64,000 bases of DNA from DAITMV01 sp036834985. Its GTDB lineage: Bacteria > Pseudomonadota > Gammaproteobacteria > Burkholderiales > Burkholderiaceae_B. The stretch lies in the NCBI GenBank assembly GCA_036834985.1, contig DAITMV010000001.1, positions 17,628 to 81,627 of the forward strand. The letters run 5' to 3'. Of the stretch, positions 9,340 to 16,772 are shown piece after piece. Made by a program: the position numbers and the translations under genes. The notes below the pieces were generated by a model. That model saw only the letters and a program-made list of their open reading frames with translations, had not been told where the DNA came from and searched no databases. The stretch's first letter is position 1. Each line of letters opens with the position of its first letter.

Positions 9340-9355
9340 TACGCAATCTAACGTA
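9340..9355. promoter_or_regulatory. Candidate LuxR-type operator upstream of urtA
   Basis: A 16-base element with perfect TACG/CGTA outer arms (10 of 16 positions symmetric) lies 65 bases upstream of the urtA start. NarL/LuxR-type response regulators commonly bind short inverted repeats beginning TAC. Further downstream, before urtA, CCCTAAGCTA (starting near 9376) resembles CCCTCAAGCTA found at 4820-4830 upstream of livK. Both are suggestions for control by the adjacent regulator, not evidence of binding. Confidence 0.3.
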
Positions 9356-9419
9356 TTTTGCATCGCAGCAACTCTCCCTAAGCTACAGGTTCAACCTTTT
9401 CTCACTCGGAGAGTTCTCG

Positions 9420-10694
9420 ATGAATTCACGTCGTTCGTTTACCAAAAAGATGTCTGTGCTGGCTGCTGGGCTGGCAGTGATGGGTAGTGTATCGGTGTCT
9501 GCAGTCGCGGCGGATACCATCAAGGTCGGCATTTTGCATTCCCTCTCCGGCACCATGGCCATCTCGGAGAACGCGCTGAAAGAAACTGCGTTGATGACCA
9601 TTGAAGAAATCAACGCCAAGGGTGGCGTGATGGGTAAAAAGCTCGAACCCGTGGTGGTGGACCCCGCCTCCAATTGGCCATTGTTTGCAGAAAAATCTCG
9701 CCAGCTGCTGTCCAAAGACAAAGTCGCCGTGGTCTTTGGATGCTGGACATCCGTATCCCGCAAATCGGTATTACCTGTCTTCAAAGAGCTTAACGGGCTG
9801 CTGTTTTACCCTGTGCAGTACGAAGGCGAAGAACTTGAAAAAAACGTGTTCTATACGGGCGCAGCACCTAACCAGCAGGCCATTCCTGCGGTTGAGTACC
9901 TGATGAGCAAGGAAGGCGGCAGTGCCAAGCGCTTTGTGCTGTTGGGCACCGACTATGTGTACCCACGAACCACCAATAAGATTTTACGTGCCTTCCTCAA
10001 ATCCAAAGGTGTGGCCGATGCTGACATCATGGAAGAGTACACACCGTTTGGTCACAGTGATTATCAAACCATCATTGCCAAGATCAAAACTTTCTCGGGC
10101 GAAGGTAAGAAGACTGCTGTCATTTCAACCATCAATGGCGACTCCAATGTGCCCTTCTATAAAGAGTTGGGTAATGCAGGCTTAAAAGCCAAAGATGTAC
10201 CGGTGGTTGCATTCTCGGTGGGTGAAGAAGAGTTGCGTGGTGTGGATACCAAGCCGCTGGTGGGTCATCTGGCCGCGTGGAACTACTTCATGTCGCTGAA
10301 GAATCCGCAGAACACGGCGTTCATCAAAGAATACAAGGATTGGGCCATCAAGCAAAAACTGCCCAACGCGGACAAGGCTGTGACCAACGATCCAATGGAA
10401 GCGACTTACATTGGCATTCACATGTGGAAGCAGGCGGTTGAAAAAGCCAAATCGACCGATGTGGACAAGGTGATTGCTGCCATGGGTGGTCAGAGTTTCA
10501 AGGCACCGTCCGGCTTTACCGTGAAGATGGATGAGAAAAATCACCATCTGCACAAACCGGTATTCATCGGTGAAGTCAAAGCCGATGGTCAGTTCAATGT
10601 GGTGTGGAAAACACCGGCCCCGGTACGAGCTGCCCCATGGAGCCCTTACATTCCGGGCAACGACAAGAAAAAGGACGAACCCGAAGCCAAGTAA
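9420..10694 (+). CDS. urtA: Urea ABC transporter substrate-binding protein UrtA
   Basis: Periplasmic binding protein of the high-affinity urea importer, 424 residues, the usual length. The N-terminus MNSRRSFTKKMSVLAAG carries an SRRSFTK motif that fits the twin-arginine (Tat) export consensus, and cleavage is likely after AVA. The mature part starts with ADTIKVGILHSLSGTMAISE, a sequence typical of UrtA. GGAGAG is placed seven bases before the ATG. It opens a plus-strand operon urtABCDE-ureDABCEFG. A strong hairpin separates it from urtB and may raise urtA mRNA relative to the rest. Confidence 0.96.
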   Translation: MNSRRSFTKKMSVLAAGLAVMGSVSVSAVAADTIKVGILHSLSGTMAISENALKETALMTIEEINAKGGVMGKKLEPVVVDPASNWPLFAEKSRQLLSKDKVAVVFGCWTSVSRKSVLPVFKELNGLLFYPVQYEGEELEKNVFYTGAAPNQQAIPAVEYLMSKEGGSAKRFVLLGTDYVYPRTTNKILRAFLKSKGVADADIMEEYTPFGHSDYQTIIAKIKTFSGEGKKTAVISTINGDSNVPFYKELGNAGLKAKDVPVVAFSVGEEELRGVDTKPLVGHLAAWNYFMSLKNPQNTAFIKEYKDWAIKQKLPNADKAVTNDPMEATYIGIHMWKQAVEKAKSTDVDKVIAAMGGQSFKAPSGFTVKMDEKNHHLHKPVFIGEVKADGQFNVVWKTPAPVRAAPWSPYIPGNDKKKDEPEAK

Positions 10695-10704
10695 ACACCC
10701 GGTT

Positions 10705-10732
10705 GCCAAAGCTGCGTGATGGCAGCTTTGGC
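10705..10732 (+). terminator. Stem-loop between urtA and urtB
   Basis: A perfect 11-bp stem (GCCAAAGCTGC at 10705-10715 with GCAGCTTTGGC at 10722-10732) closes a 6-base loop. No T-tract follows, so it is not a classic intrinsic terminator. It is better read as an mRNA-stabilising or processing hairpin protecting the urtA message, a known arrangement after binding-protein genes. Confidence 0.6.
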
Positions 10733-10767
10733 CTGATTGGTGAATACAACGCGCAGAAAGTGCCTTG

Positions 10768-12393
10768 ATGAAAATCCTTTTGACCTATCTGGTGGTGTGG
10801 GCTTGTGTGTCCATCGTCGGACTCACCCCTGCTGTGGCAGCGCTTGATGCACCGGCGATTGCCCAATTGGGCACCAATGACACCGATCAAAAAGTCAGCG
10901 CGATTCGCACACTCGTGGCCACAGCCAAAGCGGCAGACGATATGGTCCTGCTGGATCGACTGATGAATGCGCTTAGTCAGGATGCCGCTTACAAAACAGG
11001 GTCACACATCGTATTTGTTGAAAACGACAAAGCATTTGATGCCATCACGGGCGCCGCATTGGGCGTGCTGCCGGCCGATGCCGAGGGTGTGGTGGCTAAC
11101 AGCCGCCTGCGTGCAGAGATCGACAACACCATTGCCATTACCCATCTGCGTCACAAAGATAAAGCAGTTCGTCTGGAGGCGGCCAAAGCCTTACAGACCG
11201 AGTTGGATATCAGTGCCATGGCCCCGCTCAAACAAGCCTTGGATGCTGAACAAGACGCACAGGTCAAAGCGCTGATTGCCTTGGCCTATGCACAAGCCAG
11301 CCTGCAGTCGCCCGATGCCGCCGCCCGTATAGCGGCCATTGAATTATTGGCTGACAACGCAGGCCCCAACGTGAAAACAACGCTGCTTGGGTTTTTGGAA
11401 AAATCCGGTGATAACTTCCGCGAACCCGATCCCGCAGTGCGAGACGCGGCCCAAACGGCCCTGCGCGCGATTGAGCGTCGGCTCATGTATGCCGAATGGG
11501 GAGGTCGTATTTTTTCCGGGTTGTCATTGGGTTCGATTTTGTTGCTGGCTACCTTGGGTTTGGCTATTACCTACGGTGTGATGGGCGTGATCAATATGGC
11601 CCACGGCGAGTTTCTGATGATCGGCGCCTACACCACGTACGCGGTGCAAAGCGCGTTTCGCCTGTATGCGCCGCAGTGGCTCGATGCCTATGTGCTGGCT
11701 GCCATTCCAGTGGCATTTGTCGTGACGGCGGTGATTGGCATGACGATAGAACGCCTGATTATTCGTCACCTGTACGGACGCCCGCTGGAAACCTTGCTTG
11801 CGACCTGGGGCATTAGCCTGGCCCTGATACAGGCGGCGCGCGTGGTGTTTGGTCCGCAAAACGTAGAGGTGGCCAATCCGTCCTGGTTATCCGGTGGGCT
11901 GAGTATGGCGGTCGGTGTGGTGCTGCCCTGGAACCGTGTGGCCATCATGGGGTTTTCAGTGGCGGTGTTGGTCCTGATGTGGGCTTTGATGAATCTGACA
12001 CGCCTTGGCATGTTTGTACGCGCCGTGACGCAAAACAGGACGATGGCCGGTTGTGTGGGCGTGCACACTGCGCGTGTGGACACCGTGGCATTTGGCTTGG
12101 GAACCGGTATTGCCGGCTTGGGCGGGGTGGCCTTGTCGCAGATTTCGAACGTGGGGCCTGACATGGGTCAGGGCTACATTGTCGATACGTTCATGGTGGT
12201 GGTGCTCGGCGGTGTGGGCCAGTTGGCGGGTGCCGTGTGGGCGGCGATGGGGCTTGGCATTCTCTCGAAATTTCTGGAAGGTGCAACCGGCGCGGTGGTG
12301 GCAAAAATTGTGGTGCTGCTCTTGATCATTGTGTTTATTCAAAAACGTCCACAAGGCATTTTTGCCTTGAAGGGCCGATTCGCGGATCAGTGA
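10768..12393 (+). CDS. urtB: Urea ABC transporter permease UrtB
   Basis: Inner-membrane permease of the urea importer, 541 residues. An N-terminal signal-like helix is followed by about 210 residues of HEAT-like helical repeats (ALDAEQDAQVKALIALAYAQ style). The permease domain proper starts near 245 (LGSILLLATLGLAITYGVMG) and contains GVINMAHGEFLMIGAYTTY, the UrtB/LivH hallmark. The long N-terminal extension is normal for UrtB and distinguishes it from LivH. I chose the ATG at 10768 over the in-frame TTG just before it. It is spaced 73 bases from urtA and 7 bases before urtC. Confidence 0.95.
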   Translation: MKILLTYLVVWACVSIVGLTPAVAALDAPAIAQLGTNDTDQKVSAIRTLVATAKAADDMVLLDRLMNALSQDAAYKTGSHIVFVENDKAFDAITGAALGVLPADAEGVVANSRLRAEIDNTIAITHLRHKDKAVRLEAAKALQTELDISAMAPLKQALDAEQDAQVKALIALAYAQASLQSPDAAARIAAIELLADNAGPNVKTTLLGFLEKSGDNFREPDPAVRDAAQTALRAIERRLMYAEWGGRIFSGLSLGSILLLATLGLAITYGVMGVINMAHGEFLMIGAYTTYAVQSAFRLYAPQWLDAYVLAAIPVAFVVTAVIGMTIERLIIRHLYGRPLETLLATWGISLALIQAARVVFGPQNVEVANPSWLSGGLSMAVGVVLPWNRVAIMGFSVAVLVLMWALMNLTRLGMFVRAVTQNRTMAGCVGVHTARVDTVAFGLGTGIAGLGGVALSQISNVGPDMGQGYIVDTFMVVVLGGVGQLAGAVWAAMGLGILSKFLEGATGAVVAKIVVLLLIIVFIQKRPQGIFALKGRFADQ

Positions 12394-12400
12394 GGCCAGC

Positions 12401-13480
12401 ATGAACCCTTCGCAACAACGATTACTGCCCAACAGCCTGCTGGCGCTGATTGCCCTGTTGCTGATGGCGGTGCCGATACTTCATCTGTTGGTGCCTGAAT
12501 CCAACCCCCTGCACCTGTCTGACTATTTTGTAACCCTAACCGGGAAAATCCTCTGCTATGCGATTGTCGCTGTGGCGCTGGATCTAGTGTGGGGTTTCGG
12601 TGGCATTTTATCGCTGGGCCACGGCTTGTTTTTTGCGCTCGGTGGCTATGCATTTGGCATGTACCTGATGCGCCAGATCGGGCGTGATGGCAGCTATCAG
12701 AGTGACCTGCCCGATTTCATGGTGTTTCTGGACTGGAAAGAATTACCTTGGTATTGGCAAGGTACCGATTCGTTCCTCTGGACGGTATTGCTGGTCTTGG
12801 TGGTGCCCGCGCTGATTGCCTTTGTATTTGGATTCTTTGCTTTCCGGTCACGCATCAAGGGTGTGTATTTTTCGATCATTACCCAAGCCATGACGTATGC
12901 AGCGATGTTGCTGTTTTTCAGAAACGAAACCGGCTTTGGTGGCAACAACGGCTTTACGGATTTCAAACGCATTCTGGGTTTTAGCATCACCTCGCCCATC
13001 ACCCGTGTGGTGCTGTTTGAAGTGTCTGCCCTGGTGTTGCTCGGCTGCCTGATACTGGCTGGTTGGTTGATGCGATCAAAGTTTGGTCGTGTGCTGACCG
13101 CCATTCGTGATGCAGAGTCGCGAGTCATGTTCATCGGTTATAACCCGCTCTGGTACAAGCTGTTTGTGTGGACACTCTCGGCCATGATGTGTGCGATGGC
13201 GGGCGCTTTGTATGTGCCTCAGGTGGGGATCATCAACCCGTTCGAGATGTCTGTGGGTAATTCAATCGAGATGGCCATCTGGGTGGCAGTGGGCGGGCGC
13301 GGCACCTTGATGGGTGCGGTGATTGGTGCATTTGTCGTGAACCTGGCCAAGAGCTTTTTCACAGTGTCTTTCCCCGAGTACTGGTTGTTCCTTCTGGGTG
13401 CGATTTTTATCGGCGTTACGCTCTATTTGCCCCACGGATTGATGGGCCTGTGGAAGTCACTGCGAGCGAGGTTGGCATGA
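12401..13480 (+). CDS. urtC: Urea ABC transporter permease UrtC
   Basis: Second inner-membrane permease of the urea importer, 359 residues. It is LivM-like, with LDLVWGFGGILSLGHGLFFA in the first third and the conserved GRVLTAIRDAESRVMFIGY loop, which UrtC shares with LivM. The long loop containing DGSYQSDLPDFMVFLDW is typical of UrtC. The gene starts 7 bases after urtB and ends in an ATGA overlap with urtD, indicating coupled translation. Confidence 0.95.
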   Translation: MNPSQQRLLPNSLLALIALLLMAVPILHLLVPESNPLHLSDYFVTLTGKILCYAIVAVALDLVWGFGGILSLGHGLFFALGGYAFGMYLMRQIGRDGSYQSDLPDFMVFLDWKELPWYWQGTDSFLWTVLLVLVVPALIAFVFGFFAFRSRIKGVYFSIITQAMTYAAMLLFFRNETGFGGNNGFTDFKRILGFSITSPITRVVLFEVSALVLLGCLILAGWLMRSKFGRVLTAIRDAESRVMFIGYNPLWYKLFVWTLSAMMCAMAGALYVPQVGIINPFEMSVGNSIEMAIWVAVGGRGTLMGAVIGAFVVNLAKSFFTVSFPEYWLFLLGAIFIGVTLYLPHGLMGLWKSLRARLA

Positions 13481-14250
13481 CCCTTCATACACCGGGTGCA
13501 TTGGACACCTCTCACCACGTCATTTTGTATCTTGAAGAGATCACCGTCAGCTTTGATGGGTTTCGCGCCTTGAACCATTTGAGTCTGTCAATTGATGCGG
13601 GTGAACTGCGTTGCATCATCGGTCCGAATGGGGCCGGTAAAACCACGATGATGGATGTGATCACCGGAAAGACACGTCCGGACAGTGGCAAGGTTTTTTT
13701 TGGTCAAACGATTGATTTGAGCCGTCTGCGTGAACCTGAAATTGCACACGCAGGCATCGGCCGCAAGTTTCAAAAGCCCACCGTGTTTGAACAGCATTCG
13801 GTGTTCGACAATCTCGAACTGGCCATGAAGGCAGACAAGCGTGTACGCCAGAGTGTTTTTGCACGACTGAACTCGGAGGCCTTGGACCGAATTGCGGATA
13901 CCTTAAAGACGGTACATTTAGCCGATCACGCAGATCGCCCGGCGGGCTTGTTGTCGCACGGTCAAAAGCAATGGCTTGAAATCGGGATGTTGTTGATTCA
14001 AGAGCCCAAGTTACTGCTGCTCGATGAGCCTGTTGCAGGCATGACGGACGATGAAACCATGCGGACCGCCGAGCTGTTCTTAACACTGGCCGGTCAACAC
14101 TCACTGGTCGTGGTTGAACATGACATGGCCTTTGTTGAAAAACTCGGTGGCAAGGTGACCGTGCTGCACGAGGGCTCCGTGCTGGCCGAGGGCCCGTTGT
14201 CGGTGGTGCAAAACGATGCGCGGGTCATCGAAGTGTATTTGGGGAGATGA
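13477..14250 (+). CDS. urtD: Urea ABC transporter ATP-binding protein UrtD
   Basis: LivG-like ATPase of the urea importer, 257 residues from the ATG at 13477, which overlaps the urtC stop as ATGA. An upstream ATG at 13450 would give a 31-base overlap and is less likely. Walker A GPNGAGKTT, the Q-loop region IGRKFQKPTVF, the signature LLSHGQKQWLEIGMLL and Walker B LLLLDEP are visible. The SHGQKQWLEIGM form is characteristic of UrtD. It ends in an ATGA overlap with urtE. Confidence 0.95.
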   Translation: MTLHTPGALDTSHHVILYLEEITVSFDGFRALNHLSLSIDAGELRCIIGPNGAGKTTMMDVITGKTRPDSGKVFFGQTIDLSRLREPEIAHAGIGRKFQKPTVFEQHSVFDNLELAMKADKRVRQSVFARLNSEALDRIADTLKTVHLADHADRPAGLLSHGQKQWLEIGMLLIQEPKLLLLDEPVAGMTDDETMRTAELFLTLAGQHSLVVVEHDMAFVEKLGGKVTVLHEGSVLAEGPLSVVQNDARVIEVYLGR

Positions 14251-14945
14251 GCATGCTCACCGTTGAAAATCTCAATCAGTATTACGGTGGCAGTCACATT
14301 CTGCGCAACCTCTCGTTTACCTGTGAACCGGGGAAAATCACCACCTTGCTGGGTCGTAATGGCGTGGGTAAATCGACCCTGCTCAAATGCCTGATGGGTG
14401 TGGTGCCTGCAGCCTCGGGCAGCATTCAATTCAATGGTCAGGATATCAGCCGCAGCCCCTCCTATGAACGTGTACGTGCCGGCATCGCGTACGTGCCTCA
14501 GGGGCGGGATGTGTTTCCGCGTTTAACCGTGCACGAAAACCTCCTGATGGGGCTTGCGCCCTGTACAGGCAGTACGCCCATCCCGGCCCGCATTTTTGAC
14601 ATGTTTCCGGTGCTCAAACAGATGATGCGTCGCCGGGGAGGGGACTTATCAGGCGGCCAGCAACAACAACTGGCGATTGGACGCGCCTTGGCGATGGGTC
14701 CGAAGTTGCTGATTTTGGACGAACCCACCGAGGGGATTCAACCGTCCATCATCAAAGACATCGAACGTGCCATTCGAACACTGGCATCAACGGGTGAGAT
14801 GGCCATTTTGCTGGTGGAGCAATACTACGATTTTGCGGAGTCACTGTCCGATCACTACCTCCTTATGGAACGGGGCGAGATCATCATGCGTGGGCAGGGC
14901 CAACACATGAAGCGCGATGGCGTATTACAGGCCATGGCCGTATGA
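14247..14945 (+). CDS. urtE: Urea ABC transporter ATP-binding protein UrtE
   Basis: LivF-like ATPase of the urea importer, 232 residues. Walker A GRNGVGKST, signature LSGGQQQQLAIGRALAMGP, Walker B LLILDEPTEGIQPSII, and the family phrase GIAYVPQGRDVFPRLTV are present. It is linked by 4-base ATGA overlaps to urtD upstream and ureD downstream, tying transport to urease synthesis in one message. Confidence 0.95.
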   Translation: MSMLTVENLNQYYGGSHILRNLSFTCEPGKITTLLGRNGVGKSTLLKCLMGVVPAASGSIQFNGQDISRSPSYERVRAGIAYVPQGRDVFPRLTVHENLLMGLAPCTGSTPIPARIFDMFPVLKQMMRRRGGDLSGGQQQQLAIGRALAMGPKLLILDEPTEGIQPSIIKDIERAIRTLASTGEMAILLVEQYYDFAESLSDHYLLMERGEIIMRGQGQHMKRDGVLQAMAV

Positions 14946-15838
14946 CAGCCGCCACAGCCCTTCGAGCCTCGACAATCACTCTGCCCACCACGGGCTGGTT
15001 GGCACGGCTGGAGTTGGGTTTTAAAACGGCGACGCAAGCACACGATAAAACCGTGATGAGTCACTGTTTGCATGAGGGTCCCTTGCGGGTGCAAAAAGCG
15101 CTGTACCCCGAAGGGGATGCGGTGTGCCATGCCATTGTGTTGCACCCGCCCAGCGGTGTGGTGGGTGGCGATGAATTGAACCTGTCGATTCGTGTTGAGT
15201 CGGGCGCGCATGCGTTCCTCACGTCACCCGGTGCGGCCAAGTGGTATCGGTCAGCCGGTTTGACGGCGCATCAAACCATCCGGTTTGAGGTGGCAGATCA
15301 CGCCGTGTGCGAGTGGTTGCCACAAGACACCCTGGTGTATGACGGCGCACAGGCGTGCTGGTCAACCACGATTGCCCTGCAAGGCACCGGTGTATTTATC
15401 GGATGGGACATCACCGGCTTTGGCCGCACGGCGCATGGTGAAACCTTTGCACAGGGCTTGCTGGCCAGCACCACCCGGATTGAACGGGATCAGCAACTGC
15501 TCTGGATTGAACGCGCCCGTATCCATGGAAGTGATTCACTGTTGCAGGCCGCTGCCGGATTGCGATCCAACCCAGTCATGGGTACGTTGATGATTGCATC
15601 AACACGCTTGGACGACAGCGATGACAACTCCGACCGTGATGCACTTAAGGCGTTGGCCCGCGCTGCGCTGGCCGATGCGCCCTACGCAGGTCTGACCTGT
15701 TTGCCGGGTGTGCTGGTGGTGCGTTGCATCGCCTCTCATGCCCGTGATGTCAAAGAACGTCTGACACATGTGTGGCAGCACTTGCGAGAGCCTTTGACCG
15801 GCCGCCCACCGATGCGCCCGCGCATTTGGGCCACCTAA
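14942..15838 (+). CDS. ureD: Urease accessory protein UreD
   Basis: Urease maturation chaperone, 298 residues. It binds the apo-urease trimer and with UreF and UreG delivers nickel. Family features are GPLRVQKALYPEGDAVCHAIVLHPPSG split across residues about 40-65, VVGGDELNLSI, LTSPGAAKWYRS and EWLPQDTLVYDGA. The start overlaps urtE by ATGA. The order ureD-ureA is the usual one in betaproteobacteria. Confidence 0.95.
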   Translation: MTAATALRASTITLPTTGWLARLELGFKTATQAHDKTVMSHCLHEGPLRVQKALYPEGDAVCHAIVLHPPSGVVGGDELNLSIRVESGAHAFLTSPGAAKWYRSAGLTAHQTIRFEVADHAVCEWLPQDTLVYDGAQACWSTTIALQGTGVFIGWDITGFGRTAHGETFAQGLLASTTRIERDQQLLWIERARIHGSDSLLQAAAGLRSNPVMGTLMIASTRLDDSDDNSDRDALKALARAALADAPYAGLTCLPGVLVVRCIASHARDVKERLTHVWQHLREPLTGRPPMRPRIWAT

Positions 15839-15877
15839 TCCACTTAACCGAATCAACCCAACCGGATTCAGACCCCC

Positions 15878-16180
15878 ATGGAACTGACCCCACGAGAAAA
15901 AGACAAGCTGCTGATATTTACCGCTGCCCTGTTGGCCGAACGACGCAAGGCGCGCGGACTGTTGCTCAACTATCCCGAATCGGTGGCGTATATCACTGCT
16001 GCCATCATGGAAGGTGCCCGCGATGGTCGCACCGTCGCTCAGCTGATGCACTACGGTACGACGCTGCTCAGCCGTGCCGATGTGATGGAAGGCATACCAG
16101 AGATGATTCCTGACATACAGGTCGAAGCCACCTTTCCGGACGGGACCAAACTGGTCACGGTGCATCAACCGATTGTCTGA
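15878..16180 (+). CDS. ureA: Urease gamma subunit UreA
   Basis: Small structural subunit of urease, 100 residues, the exact usual length. It begins MELTPREKDKLLIFTAALLA and contains LLNYPESVAYITAAIMEGAR and the C-terminal FPDGTKLVTVHQPIV, all family hallmarks. It assembles with UreB and UreC into the (UreABC)3 cytoplasmic enzyme that hydrolyses urea to ammonia and carbamate. Confidence 0.97.
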   Translation: MELTPREKDKLLIFTAALLAERRKARGLLLNYPESVAYITAAIMEGARDGRTVAQLMHYGTTLLSRADVMEGIPEMIPDIQVEATFPDGTKLVTVHQPIV

Positions 16181-16218
16181 TCACCGACTTGACTACACAA
16201 CACCTAAGGAGGATTGCC

Positions 16219-16437
16219 ATGATTCGACTCAAACCCTATACCCTGCCCGTCACGGGTGTGTTGATGTTCAATACGGCGCATGCGCTGGCACACCCGGGTC
16301 CGCATGAAGAAACCACCCTGTATGAAGCACTGGTGCACTGGGCGAGCAATCCCGATCATTTGGGCATGCTGGTGGCAGCGATTGCCGTGCTTGCCGTCAT
16401 CAAATCCTTATGGCCCGGTGAGCGTGACAAATCATGA
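16219..16437 (+). CDS. Small His-rich membrane peptide inside the urease operon
   Basis: A 72-residue protein between ureA and ureB. The start at 16219 is supported by an excellent AAGGAGG site; the longer frame from 16189 has none. It shows a signal-like helix (residues about 8-24), a His-rich segment (His21, 25, 29), a helix-turn HWASNPDHLGML (His40, Asp46, His47) and a second hydrophobic stretch (49-64). HPGPH after the first helix and PDHLGMLVA before the second recall the HPxG and DHLLAM motifs of HupE/UreJ nickel-related membrane proteins, but it is far shorter. The resemblance is weak; a role in nickel supply is inferred from motifs and location. It overlaps ureB by ATGA. Confidence 0.8.
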   Translation: MIRLKPYTLPVTGVLMFNTAHALAHPGPHEETTLYEALVHWASNPDHLGMLVAAIAVLAVIKSLWPGERDKS

Positions 16438-16772
16438 CTCCCGGCGAACTGTTCATCGAGGAGGGCAACATCACGCTCAACGCCAACCGCGCAACGGTCA
16501 GCGTTGATGTCGCCAACACGGGCGACAGGCCGGTGCAGATTGGCTCGCACTTTCATTTTTACGAAGTCAATGAGGCCCTGCATTTTGAGCGTGACAAAGC
16601 GCTGGGGTTCAGACTCGACATTGCAGCGGGTACCGCCGTCCGTTTTGAGCCCGGACAAACACGCACGGTGCAATTGGTCGCGTATGGCGGCAGCCGGATT
16701 GTGTACGGTTTTCGCGGCCTGGTCAGCGGAGCGCTGCCTGATGCAGGTGGCCCTGTCGGAGCACAACCATGA
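16434..16772 (+). CDS. ureB: Urease beta subunit UreB
   Basis: Structural beta subunit of urease, 112 residues. It begins MTPGELFIEEGNITLNANR and carries DRPVQIGSHFHFYEVN, AAGTAVRFEPG and the C-terminal YGG..VYGF pattern typical of the family. It overlaps the upstream small gene and the downstream ureC by 4 bases each (ATGA), so subunit synthesis is coupled. Confidence 0.97.
   Translation: MTPGELFIEEGNITLNANRATVSVDVANTGDRPVQIGSHFHFYEVNEALHFERDKALGFRLDIAAGTAVRFEPGQTRTVQLVAYGGSRIVYGFRGLVSGALPDAGGPVGAQP

Noticed and set aside
9325..9419. Sigma-54 promoter for the urea operon
   Set aside because: No GG-N10-GC element with a suitable context; the nearest candidate has the wrong spacing.
15839..15877. 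GAATC/GATTC inverted repeat between ureD and ureA as terminator
   Set aside because: A 5-bp stem with no T-tract; too weak to claim.
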